This document shows positions 42,001 through 54,000 of a stretch of DNA of 64,000 nt, piece after piece. This DNA comes from Chelydra serpentina (taxonomy: Eukaryota; Chordata; Testudines; Chelydridae), in contig JBAIAC010000007.1 of the NCBI GenBank assembly GCA_037349315.1, forward strand, positions 9,362,001-9,426,000. The letters are read 5' to 3'. The notes beneath the pieces were generated by a model, which saw only the letters and a list, made by a program, of their open reading frames with translations, was not told the origin of the DNA and did no database searches. A program made the position numbers and the translations under genes. The stretch's first letter is position 1, and every line of letters starts with the position of its first letter.

Positions 42001-45000
42001 GTTCCAAGTTGTAACTCTCACTGCCTCTTTGTGTAAAAGTCCTTTAGAACTCTGTTAGCACTGAATGCAATGGTGTATATGGCTGAGACTATACTAGAGC
42101 CCCTTGTTTCTGTTTTCTAGATGAGCCCTTAAAAAGTGTATTTATTAATGATACCGTTGTGCCAATAAACGATAACAAATAAATGATAGTATAAAATGCT
42201 ATGCAACATTTTCACAGGAGATGAGATTACTGAGAATGCAAGAAGAGCAAAAGAAGTCAGTTGTTGACAGTAATGGAAATTCTCAGTCTTCTGCCGAGAC
42301 AATACCAAATGCACTCAGTGTTACAGCAGATATATCAACGGAGGCTAGTAAGAAACACATTCAGAATGCAGAGGTAAAGAGTTCTCCTATATTCTAATCA
42401 GAATATCAGCACTTAAATTTGGGTCATTTTATCTATTGAATATACAGTCCCACTTTTTTGGGCAATACATCTCCACTTCATTCCCAGCTTCCACCTATGC
42501 TCCTCGGGGTGTATGTGATGGTCCCCACGGGTACCCAGGGCTGTGAGGCACCTCATCACTACCTGCTCTTAGCGTGCAGTAGTCTTGTCTCTGCCTGCTG
42601 TAGATCAGCTCCCTGAAACCGTATGTGGCAGCACAAGCACGGCCTTTCAGGTGTTCAAGGTCTCGCTGTCTCTGTACAGGTAGCGATAGGCACACAGTAA
42701 CCCCTGAGTACTCAGAGTTCTCTGCAGTGTTCAGCCCCTGTTCCTCAGAACACTTACAGAATTACAGGCTTGCTATTCCCACAGGAACAGAACTCACCGG
42801 CCTGTAAGATTCAACTCAGGACCAGCACTTTGCTTATCACCACAGCACTTAGATAAACTTATTCTTATTTTCAATATAATTATATAACAGAATAGAGATT
42901 CAAGTAATCATAGAATCATAGAATCTCAGGGTTGGAAGGGACCTCAGGAGGTCATCTAGTCCAACCCCTTGCTCAAAGCAGGACCAGCCCCAACTAAATC
43001 ATCCCAGCCAGGGCTTTGTCAAGCCTGACCTTAAAAACCTCTAAGGAAGGAGATTCCACCACCTCACTAAGTAACCCATTCCAGTGCTTCACCACCCTAC
43101 TAGTGAAAAAGTTTTTCCTACTATCCAACCTAAACCTCCCCCTCTGCAACTTGAGACCATTACTCCATGTTCTGTCATCTTCTACCACTGAGAACAGTCT
43201 AGATCCATCCTCTTTGGAACCCCCTTTCAGGTAGTTGAAAGCAGCTATCAAATCCCCCCTCATTCTTCTCTTCTGCAGGCTAAACAATCCCAGTTCCCTC
43301 AGCCTCTCCTCATAAGTCATGTGCTCCAGCCCCCTAATCATTTTTGTTGCCCTCCGCTGGACTCTTTCCAATTTATCCACATCCTTTTTGCAGTGTGGGG
43401 CCCAAAACTGGTCACAGTACTCCAAATGAGGACTCACCAGTGCTGAATAGAGGGGAATGATCACGTCCCTTGATCTGCTGGAAATGCCCCTACTTATACA
43501 ACCCAAAATGCCGTTAGCCTTCTTGGCAACAAGGGCACACTGTTGACTCATATTCAGCTTTTCGTCCACTGTAACCCCTAGGTCCTTTTCTGCAGAACTG
43601 CTGCCCAGCCATTCGGTCCCTAGTCTATAGCAGTGCATGGGATTCTTCTGTCCTAAGTGCAGGACTCTGCACTTGTCCTTGTTGAACCTCATCATATTTC
43701 TTTTGGCCCAATCCTCTAATTTGTCTAGGTCCCTCTGTATCCTATCCCTACCCTCCAGCGTATCAACCACTCCTCCCAGTTTAGTGTCATCTGCAAACTT
43801 GCTAAGGGTGCAGTCCACACCATCCTCCAGATCGTTGATGAAGATATTGAACAGAACCGGCCCCAGCACCGACCCTTGGGGCACTCCACTTGATACCGGC
43901 TGCCAACTAGACATGGAGCCATTGATCACTACCCATTGAGCCTGACCATCTAGCCAGTTTTCTATCCACCTTACCGTCCATTCATCCAGCCCATACTTCT
44001 TTAACTTGCTGGCAAGAATACTGTGGGAGACTATCAAAAGCTTTACTAAAGTCAAGAAATAGCACATCCACTGCTTTCCCCTCATCCACAGAGCCAGTTA
44101 TCTCATCATAGAAGGCAATTAGGTTAGTCAGGCATGACTTGCCCTTGGTGAATCCATGCTGACTGTTCCTGATCACTTTCCTCTCCTTTAAGTGGTTCAG
44201 AATTGATTCCTTGAGGACCTGTTCCATGATTTTTCCAGGGACTGAGGTGAGACTGACTGGCCTGTAGTTCCCCTGATCTTCCTTCTTCCCTTTTTTAAAG
44301 ATGGGCACTACATTAGCTTTTTTCCAGTCATCCGGGACCTCCCCCGATTGCCATGATTTTTCAAAGGTAATGGACAATGGCTTTGCAATCACATCGGCCA
44401 ACTCCTTTAGCACCCTCGGATGCAGTGCATCCTGCCCCAAGAACTTGTGCTCGTCAAGCTTTTCTAAATAGTCCCGAAGTACTTTCTCCAAAGAGGGCTG
44501 GTCACCTCCTCCCCATACCGTGCTGCGGAGTGCAGCTGTCTGGGAGCTGACCTTGTCTGTGAAGACAGAGGCAAAAAAAGCATTGAGTACACTAGCTTTC
44601 TCCACATCCTCTGTCACTAGGTTCCCTCCCTCATTCAGCAAGGGGCCCACACTTTCCTTGACTTTCTTCTTGTTACTAACATACCTGAAGAAACCCTTCT
44701 TGTTACTCCTAACATCTCCGGCTAGCTGCAACTCCAAGTGTGATTTGGCCTTCCTAATTTCACTCTTGCATTCCTGAGCAATATTTTTATACTCCTCCCT
44801 GGTCATTTGTCCAATCTTCCACTTCTTGTAAGCTGCTTTTTTGTGTTTAAGACGAGCAAGGATTTCACTGTTAAGCCAAGCTGGTCGCCTGCCATATTTA
44901 CTTTTCTTTCTACACATCGGGATGGTTTGTTCCTGCAATCTCAATAAGGATTCTTTCAAATACAGCCAGCTTTCCTTGATTCCTTTCCCCTTTCTCCTTT

Positions 45001-48000
45001 CCTTAATAGTGAGTAAGAATATTGGAAACAAATGGGTACATATTAAACAAAATCCTAACATGTTTTCTAGAACCTATCCTTAACTGACAAGTTACTCTCT
45101 TGTATAAAGAAGAGCATTTGAACCAAAGTTCTCTCCAGAATTCTCAACCAAGCCTGGTTGAGACCCCTCTTTCATGAAGCAAATGTGCTGTCGCACACTC
45201 AAGAGAAGATTCTCTTCTCCCGCTGCAGTTTCTTTTCCTGTTAGATTCTTTCTGAAGTTCTTTCGTACAATCCTTCATTTGCATTCAGTTCATACTGGTG
45301 AGGGGTGAACAAGAAAATACTCAATTTACATGTAAACAGAGAGCCTGTCTGCCAGAAAACCTGTTTTTCACCTTTTCTGGTGACTAGTACCTTGATACAG
45401 ACTTTAAGAGCATATTTTCAGTTTATACACAACACCTGTACATAAATTTCACAACGATATTGATGACTAGAGTGACACCACCTTTCATTTGAGACCTCAC
45501 ATGTCATTATTTGGTGAACCAGAAGGTGCATACCAGAATCAGGAGATTCCTGTAACCCCATTGCGCCCCCTTGTCAGTTGGCATTAAGAAGTTCTTGGGT
45601 CATAGAGTGAAAGCCAGAAAGTAGCCCATAGGCTAATTAAATGCTGGAAATGTAGGGTGGGGGGAGAAGGAAATTGAGCATTTTACAAATACTAACTTTG
45701 TTAAGAGTCTAAATATTCCATGTTCTCAGCTTAGAGAAAAGAATGCAGATGTAACTGAACAGGCCACTGAGCTTCTGCCCAGAGTGGAGAAAATTGAAGA
45801 GCTTCTCAAAGGAGTAGAAAACTGGGCCACAGAAACAGAATGCCTTCTTGAGACGATCAGACGTGAAGGATGCGTGGGAAGCTCAACAGAGCAATCTTTA
45901 CAGGTAGAAATGCAAATCAAAAGTTTAAAATATCTACCCATTCATCAGATTCTCAGACCTGAGTTATGAATTCAATGGTCTTGTGTTAAATGAAGCAGGA
46001 AGGAGGATGGATTTTCTATTAATAAATGGCTAAGTAAGGGAAGGAGGTGCTGTAATGTTGCTAGGACTAGGTTACTTGTCTAACTTTTTTCAGATGGCTC
46101 CTGTCAGAGTTCTGAGTATCCCATCATGGTAACTGCTTTGACCCAAACATTGTCACTCCCAGATTACAATCACAGTCTAAGGAAGGATCTCAGTCCCATT
46201 CTTCAACTGGTTACAGTTGTGTGATAAAGTCGCTCCCGCCCCCTCAGTAATCCAGCCCACTCCCTGCCCAGCACTCCCTGCTGACTAATACCCTGGAAAT
46301 TAATGAAGAGAGAGTGTGATGAATGCTGGTGATAATATTTACTGCAGAGGCAATGCATTTGTCCCCTGGGGAGGAAGAACTTTATCCCATCAGTTCTCCT
46401 TGGCTGGAAAGGGGACCTGTAGAGTTCTGGCAGGGGTGTGAATCAGCTGCCTTCTGTGTACTTTGTGCATGTGACCCTGTGGGAAATTGATTCAAACATC
46501 CACTCTGTAAAGAGGGAAGGAGTCCTCAGTGTAGTTGTAAAGATCTTTGTTTTTAGTCTCAGGGTTATTTTACTTAGGGTACGTCTATATTTACCCGTCG
46601 CGTCGGAGGAGTCCAATCGACCTTCTGGGTTCGATTTATCGCGTCTTGTCTAGATGCGATAAATCGAACCAGGAAGTGCTCCCCCGTCGACGCTTGTAAT
46701 CCTACTCCACGAACGGAGTAGGCGGAGTCGACGGGGGAGCCTGTGCGCCGCGTGTGGACCCCCGGTAAGTACCTTTTCATTCAAACTAAGATACTTCGAC
46801 TTCAGCTACGTTATTCACGTAGCTGAAGTTGCATATCTTAGTTCGAATTGGGGGGTTAGTGTAGACCAGCCCTTAGAGTTTGTGCTCTCCTGCTCTGGGT
46901 AAAGTCTACAGTATTAGGAGGTATGGGCATGTTAAAAGAACATACATGAATTTTCAGAATGTGTGTGCATGTATATAAACTAAATCCCATTCTCAGTGTG
47001 ACATTTGCTTGTTAAAAATGTGAAAGTGACAAAAAATGCTCTTAAATTTCTATGAGTATGTTACAATCTTATTGAAACACAAATGTCCCCCATGAGTATG
47101 CAAGATCAAGTCCTTGCTTCACTTGCAGTACATAATAGAGAGAAATTTTTAATAAAGTGTAGATTATCATCAGAGGAATGGTAATGGATAGTTTGAAAAT
47201 GAGGTGAATATTCATAGATCAGAGTAGCTCTCATAAAGACAGTGATAAATATCCGAACCTAGCAGTATAAGATGTGCTTTCAAAATATCCAAGCATGTTT
47301 TCTAAACAGCCGAGTGCACATTTGGGGCTCTATTCTGCAAGCAAATATACACATGAGTAACTTTGCTTATGAGACTTCCTGTTTACTTCAATGGGACTAC
47401 TCACAGGATACAGTTACTGCCGTGTGTACACATTTTCATGATCAGACAACACGTGCAAATGTGTGCGTTGTATGTTCAGTTACTAGGTTGTATGTATACA
47501 GGCATATTTTAAAAATACTTTAAAATAGAAGATTAGGCAAAGAAATGTAACATATAACGTAGTGATAGCTAATACAATCACAGAAGTTGTAGGGGGAGGT
47601 GGAATAGCTCAGTGGTTTGAGCATTGGCCTGCTAAACCCAGGGTTGTGAGTTCAATCCTTGAGGGGGCCAAAAAAATCTGTCACGGAACAGTACTTGGTC
47701 CTGCTAGTGAAGGCAGGGGACTGGACTTGATGACCTTTCAAGGTCATTCCAGTTCTAGGAGATGGGCATATCTCCATTAACTTAACAAAAAAAATAAAAA
47801 AAAAAATTAAGTACAAGTCAATTATGCGTATGGATGTCACAGGGTCCACTCATTGCTAGGGGCGTCTCCTCCTGGCCACTTTAGGGATTAGCTCCTTCCA
47901 GGTGCTGTGCCCTCCTCTGGTGCGCTCTCCACCCTGCGGACTCTCTCACTCCAGGAGCTGCAGCTTCCTTTTCGTGACTTGGCCCTCCAGGCAGGTCACT

Positions 48001-51000
48001 ATGGTCCTCACCTTCCTGGGTATCAACGTCTTTCAGCACGAACTATCCCAGGCAGTCTGATCTCCACTTCCCAGTGGCTGGTAGGGGAACCCGGGCCTGC
48101 CCTCTACCCCAGGTTCCAGCTCAGGGGCCCTCTCTTCAGCAGCCAAGGTCTGCCTTGCCACTTTTCCCCTGAGCCTTTGCTGTCTTTCTGGCTCTCCCCA
48201 CACTCTGGGGTTGCCAGCCATACAACTCCCTTCTCCCAGGGATTGACTGCAGACTACTTCCCTGAGCTTCCAGCTGCTCTCAGCTCCTGGGCTTTATACA
48301 GTCACCTCCTGTTCCCATCCAGTTGAGCCTCCTCTAATTAATCCCTGCTCCCTGGCTCTTCCTTCAGGTGCAGCCTGGACAGTTAACTGGCCTACCTAGC
48401 CACCTTAACCTCTTCAGGTCTTGTGTGGGGTGGACACCCCATCACAATGGAATTAATTAGATGGCTTGATAACTTGTTTTCTTTGCTTCTTTTTTTGGTT
48501 GGCGCCAGACTCTCTCCCCCCCCCTCCCCCCCCCCAAGACGTTGATACTTTGGATTGCAAGATAATGACCTATAATTGCAAAGCATGGTCCATATGTAAC
48601 CAAATATTACCTTCTTTTCTGTCAATCCTTGCCTTTCAATTCAGTTCCTAAAGCTAAAGGATATAAATAATATTTAATATTGAAGTCTTCTGTTGTGTTT
48701 CATCTAAACAGATCTTAATTGCCAGAAGAACCTTGTGCCAAGAACAAGTTGCTGCGGCAGAAGAAATCTTGCAAGTTTTGACACGCAATATTTCAAGCCA
48801 GGTGTCCCTCCCGGATTTTGAGACAGCTGGGCTACAGACACAAATTAAAGAAGTCAGAGAGAGACTCCAGGTCTCTGTTCCCTATCACTATCATATTCAG
48901 TACACAGATATCCTTATCTGTAGTATTAAATGGCTAGAAAAACATCTTTTAGGGTCCATGTAAAATATAAATATTTTTAAAATATTTGAGCTACTCTTCT
49001 CTTGTCAGGCGCAGGAGGAGAAGAGATTTCAAAATTAATATCCAAAGCTGAGAAACTTGAGTCATGTTATAAAGGAATATTGTAATTGTTTTAACGATAC
49101 TCATGCACACCCTAAAAATTGTCTCTTTCTTCCTAGGCGGCCATGAATAACCTAGACCTTGTCTCACCCAAATCTGAAGAGACTCTGTCAAAAAAGGAGG
49201 TCATGATCAATTTTGAAAAATCCCAGAAGGAGCTTGAAACATCTATTTTAAAAACTATGCAACTCATTAGCCAAAAAGTGAGCCCCGATGAGCACATTTC
49301 AAAAAATGAGGTGGGTTCAAATATTTACCTCCTACCTGTGTCATATGAAGCTTTTGACTATCAAAGTACATTATTTCATAGTGAGATTTTGGGACTAAAA
49401 AATCATCTTACACAAGTAGTCCCCACATTTTTCAGGGTTATCCCCCCCATTCCCTCTGTCCTCCCTCTCTCCCCCTCAGAGTGTGGCCACAGTTCCTGGG
49501 GTGGGGAAACGCAGACATGGGTAAGGGGGCTGAGACTGGGCCCGCAGCTGGGGACAGGTCTGTGTCTGGGAACAGAGCTGCAGCCAGAGGCCAGGGCCAG
49601 GTGTGGAGCCACGGTCGGGGGGTGGGGCTGGGCATGGGACCAGGATCTGGGGCCAGGACTGGAGGTGGGGCCAGAGCAGAGCTGGGAGCGGAGCGGGGCT
49701 GAGTGGCAGCCCCTCCATGCCCCAAACATTCCTCCGTGCCCCCATAAATCGGCGCACCCCACATTTTGGGGACTTTTGTTTTACACTGATGTGGAAAAGA
49801 GCACGTTTCTTGGCAGTTCTTACAACTTTTGTTTAAAACTTTTTATTTTATCATTATTAACATACCTGAACTTTCTGTAGAAATATTAAGAAACTTACTC
49901 ATAACCTGGATTTTTATATTATCATTATCTTTGTGTATTTTGTTTAAATCCCCAAAATGGTAACCACACATTATAAAATCTTGATCCTAAAATAAGGTTG
50001 TCTGTTGTTTTTTCCATTGAAAGGATATCCTGAACTTTGTATCTCCATGTCACTAATGCTAAAAGGTCTCTCCTTTTCTAACAACGCCTTATTAAACATC
50101 TGACTATTAGTCGTAAGTGCGTTATCAAAACTTTGAAAGCTGACTGACTAAGTGGCCACACACAAGGAACTTTTTGCATCTAGTTTAGATTATGCTGTTT
50201 ATAATCATGACAGTAATATAGGGGTGTTATGATGGAGATGTATATAAAAGGAAATTGAAAGTTCTCAAAGCTACTGTAATTCAACCTCCTTGTTTATATA
50301 AGCTATATTGTATACTATCTGTCGTCTTATATGGCTCCATCACTTCCATCACTCCCACACCCAGGCAACTATAAGGCACTCAAGAATGTACAGCTGTGAA
50401 CCACAGTCGTGTTTCTTGGCTAGTTAAAAGCCTTTGGTCTCATCCTGTATCGTGCCCAGCTCTGGGACAAACTTTTCAAACCTGGATATAGATGCTGAGT
50501 GCCTCCGTTTTTTGGGTGCCTAACTTGTGACTCCTTAAAGAGGCCTGATTCTCAGGAAGTGCTGAGAAACCACCCTTGGAAAATCCAGACCCCTTTAAAG
50601 TGTCTTAAATTGGGCACCCAAAAGCATTATTCATTTTTGAAAATCTTGGCCTTGGGCTAACTTGCACCATTTAGGACGGCCTTGGGCTGGAAAGCAGTGC
50701 AGAACCAGCCCTGGGAATGCTCATAGGGATTCTGCCTCAAGGAGACTGTCATGGGGTCACTCACCACACTGGCACCTCCTGTTTTGGGAATTAGCTCAGT
50801 CCCAGTGGGTACGCCCTCGGGTGGTGGTGGCTGTCCCGTCCTCGCCTCCACCTGCAGACCCGTTACGGCTCCTTTCTCTCGGTGTCTGCTTCGTAGCACA
50901 GCCCTCCGGCCGTGTCACTATCTGGTTCCCCCCCTTCCGGGGGACTCCTCCACCAAGAGTCCAGCCACTCCTTGCAGCGGCTTGGCAGTCCACAGCCAGG

Positions 51001-54000
51001 CCGCTCCTTCAGCGGCTAGTGGTGGTGGTGGGGGGTGGGAGCGCCCAGGCATGCCCACTACTTCGGGCCCCTGCTCAGGGACCCTGTAAACAGCAGCTTC
51101 CTGCTGCCTCTTCTTTCCAGCTCACTGTCTCTATTCCCTGGACCACTTCCCTGCAGCCTCAGTTCCTTCTGCTCCTGCCTCTGGCTCCAGCTCCTTTGCC
51201 CTCTTCCCAGGGCCTCGAGCCTGCAAGTCCTGGCAGCCCGTGAGGAGCTCTTCCCAGCTCCCCCGGTCCCTGCTAGCATCTGCTTTCCCCCAGGTGCTGG
51301 TCCCTCTGTAGCCCTCTAGGAAGCCAGTCTTCTCCCTAGGGCTCCCTGCAGCAGACTAGCTCCCTCTGGTCTGCAGCTTCCTTTTATATGGGCCAACTGT
51401 GCCACGATTGGCTGGTCCAGATGCCACCCTAATTGCCTGCAGCCCCCGCCCTAATTGACTGTTTCCCCTGCAGCCCCTTCCTAGGCTGGTTTTAACCCCT
51501 TCAGGGCCAGTGCGGGCAAGGTGCCCCCTCACAGAAACACAGTCCCCTGCCATGCTTCCTGTCACATATAGAAGGTGTGCCCCATTGTCTGGGCATAGGG
51601 AGGGAGAATAGCCACTGATCCACTTTGTCCGCTCCCCCTTGGTACAAAATGTTCCTGCAAGAGGTGTTGTGGGAGCTGTACCTGCATTTTCCCAAGCGTA
51701 GGGGCTGCAGTTGTCCTTGGCCCTTTTTCAGGCACAGAAAGTGCAGGAGTGCAGTTGTGCTCTGGCCTGCCTATGCATCCACACAAGGGCCTGGGACAAT
51801 CTGGCCTTTTGCCATTGCAGCCCAATAATAAGTACCTTGTCATTCATTATTGCATAGTTTTGATATGATAATGACATTGTTTTATGATATATATAAGCGA
51901 AGATCAGTTCTGTTTTATTTTTTTTGCAGGAAGCTTTTAACATTTTGGACACAGGAATTCTTGAAAAATTTTTGAAAGCAGCTGAACAGTTGAAAAATAT
52001 TTCACCAGCTCATGAAAAGTTAGCAGTGGAGGAAAGCTGCAAAGATGTTCGTGAAAGATGGGAGGTGAGAAAATATACATGAGAAAAAGCAACTCATTCT
52101 CTTATCAGACCTGGTCTCTTGAAAAACAAATTTTTGTTACAGAATAGAGATTTTTATTTGCTTTGTAGCCCATTGTCACCCCATGACCATCACATTGAGA
52201 CAGTGCTTTCTGTACTTTGCAGGCAGTTCATCGTGAAATCATATCATGTATTCAGTTCATAATGGACATTGAAATAGGGAAATTTAATGCAACTTTTTCA
52301 AAACTCAATAAGCAAATAAATAAAGAGAAGAAACTCCTTAGCATGGGTAAAACCAAGGGACTTATAAAAGAACACGAGGTACTGTATAAAAACGCTACCC
52401 TCAACTTCTCTGCTTGGTGACTGTATTATATATCCTGCATTTTATCATTTAATTTTCTTTCTAACTTCAGACTGTTTCGTCATTGCAGGAAGCAGGCTTT
52501 CAAAGAGTCACCTCCTTGCCAGTAGGATGCTAAATTTTTTCAGTTTATATCTTACTTTATAATCATCTCTTACAGGTGGTTTTATTTTTAATCCTTAATT
52601 ACTCAAAATGTAATAATTGAAAAAACAAACTTGACGTGCACTGTAGCTCCCATTCAATGTAATAGTTGCATGGCGAAGGTCCCATGCATAGAGCTGACTC
52701 TACCCATAATGGTTGTGCGGTTTAACTCAGTTTAACCCCAGTTTAACTCCTTGGTTGTGTTGCACACAAACTTGTCACGTGACTTTAAGTGGTGCTTTAT
52801 TGGTTCATAGGCCTGTGATAGTCCTCTGCTCAGGGGTAAATTTCACACAGTGTGTAATAAACTTTTACACTTTACGTTTTACATTTTTACTCATGTCTCT
52901 TTCTCAGTCATCTCTTCTTTAATTTTCTTTTCACCTCATGTTTTCAAAGCGGTTTGAGAGCCTCAGTTGAAAGTGCATTTACATGACAAAAGAACACTAA
53001 ATATAATAATGTATGAAAATAACCACATTGTTATAATTTATCATGTGTTTGTTTCTTCATTTAGGCTTTTTTTTCTCCAGAAGGCAGCCTCGGGGAACTA
53101 AACAACTGCCTACAAGTTCTTAAAGCAATGTGTGAAAGACTGACTTCAGAAGAAATGCACCCGGAAACAAAGACACTAATTGCAGAGTGTGAACAAAAGC
53201 AAGAAGAACTTCAAAAATGTGCAGCAGATGCTTACATAACTTTGCTGTCCCATGTTGGAAGTGGTCAGGCATCTAAACAAGGGTGAGTATTTTGCGGCAT
53301 TGTAACCTGGAGTATATTTTCTCGTGTACTTGTTCCTTTAAAATATTTTAACGAACTAGTCTATGTCATGTTAGATTAATCTTTGGCAGAGTTGCAGTTT
53401 TTTTTTTGTCTTTTGATATATACTGCACGATTGCAGTGTTTTTTCTTTGTATTCACTAGTTGTTGCTGTTGTTATTAAGCTGAAATTTCTTTTAAACCTT
53501 AGGGACTTTGTACTTGCTCCTGAGAATGGAGAAAAGGAAGCATCTTCCCAATCAGTTGATATACTTTCAACTCAGGAGGTATGGAATTCAGATCATAGGC
53601 TCATCAGGTTAGAAGGGACCGCAAGGGTCATCTAATCTGCCTCCCTGCAAAGACGCAGGATTTGTTGTGTTTAACCCATCCAAGACAGATGGCTAAAGAC
53701 ATACCACTAGCAAACATTGGTTTATCTAGAGTGGATCATGGGCAAATGGAGAGCAATTATTGTGTCTGTCTGTATCACAGTGGGACTCAAGCACTCCAGT
53801 CAAAGCTCAGGACCCCATTTTGCTCACAAAGTACAAATTCTTATTGAAAAGACAGTTTCTGCCCCAGAGAACTTAGTCTAGTTCCTCTCTCTGAGTGGAA
53901 GTCATTCCTGTGCAAAGGGCCAGCTTAAGGCCCACTTAAGTCCTCAAAATAGGACTCAAGTCCTTGTATTGCCCTTCTTGATAGGGTTGAATTTCAGCCT

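Larger units (their letters stand above)
42909..45006 (-). mobile_element. CR1 LINE, 5'-truncated, 3' end intact
   Basis: The minus strand reads from within ORF2, through the reverse transcriptase, to the 3' end with its terminal ATTCTATGATT repeats at 42909-42930. It lacks the 5' UTR, ORF1 and the endonuclease, typical of truncated CR1. It inserted into LTR A; LTR B shows the uninterrupted sequence. High coding integrity suggests a fairly recent insertion. Confidence 0.93.
42514..45604. mobile_element. Solo LTR A, split by a CR1 insertion
   Basis: About 1.0 kb without the insert: 42514-42908 and 45007-45604. It aligns by eye along its length with LTR B (61298-62739): GTGAGGCACCTCA, TAGATCAGCTCCCTGAAAC, GTTCAACTCAGGA, CAAAATC(C/A)TAACATG and GTCAGTTGGCATTAAGA are shared or nearly so. 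The start is TGTGATGG; the end GGTCATA is a decayed TGTGAC-inverse. No target duplication is visible. Confidence 0.75.
42374..45729. other. Intron 17
   Basis: Almost entirely filled by LTR A and the CR1 it carries. 45605-45729 leads to exon 18 and shows nothing else. Confidence 0.7.
45904..48711. other. Intron 18
   Basis: Contains the hairpin MITE, a SINE and a solo LTR. 45904-46573, 46876-47589 and 48452-48711 hold no recognisable gene; a C-run (48516-48535) is present. Confidence 0.6.
49311..51929. other. Intron 20
   Basis: Contains the GC-rich repeat, a palindromic repeat and a solo LTR. 49775-50469 and 51539-51929 show no recognisable gene. Confidence 0.6.

Noticed and set aside
47590..47665. 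Possible tRNA gene (A and B boxes present)
   Set aside because: The head continues into a CR1-like tail, the acceptor stem does not close, and similar copies exist elsewhere in the window, so it is a SINE.
47907..48326. 139-codon open frame
   Set aside because: Lies within the solo LTR at 47835-48446; compositional.
49143..49880. 245-codon open frame
   Set aside because: Only the first part is SYNE2 exon 20; beyond the GTGGGT donor it reads into intron and a GC-rich repeat with no protein similarity.
50662..51243. 193-codon open frame
   Set aside because: Spans the start of a solo LTR; Pro/Ser/Leu-rich product of C/T-rich DNA.
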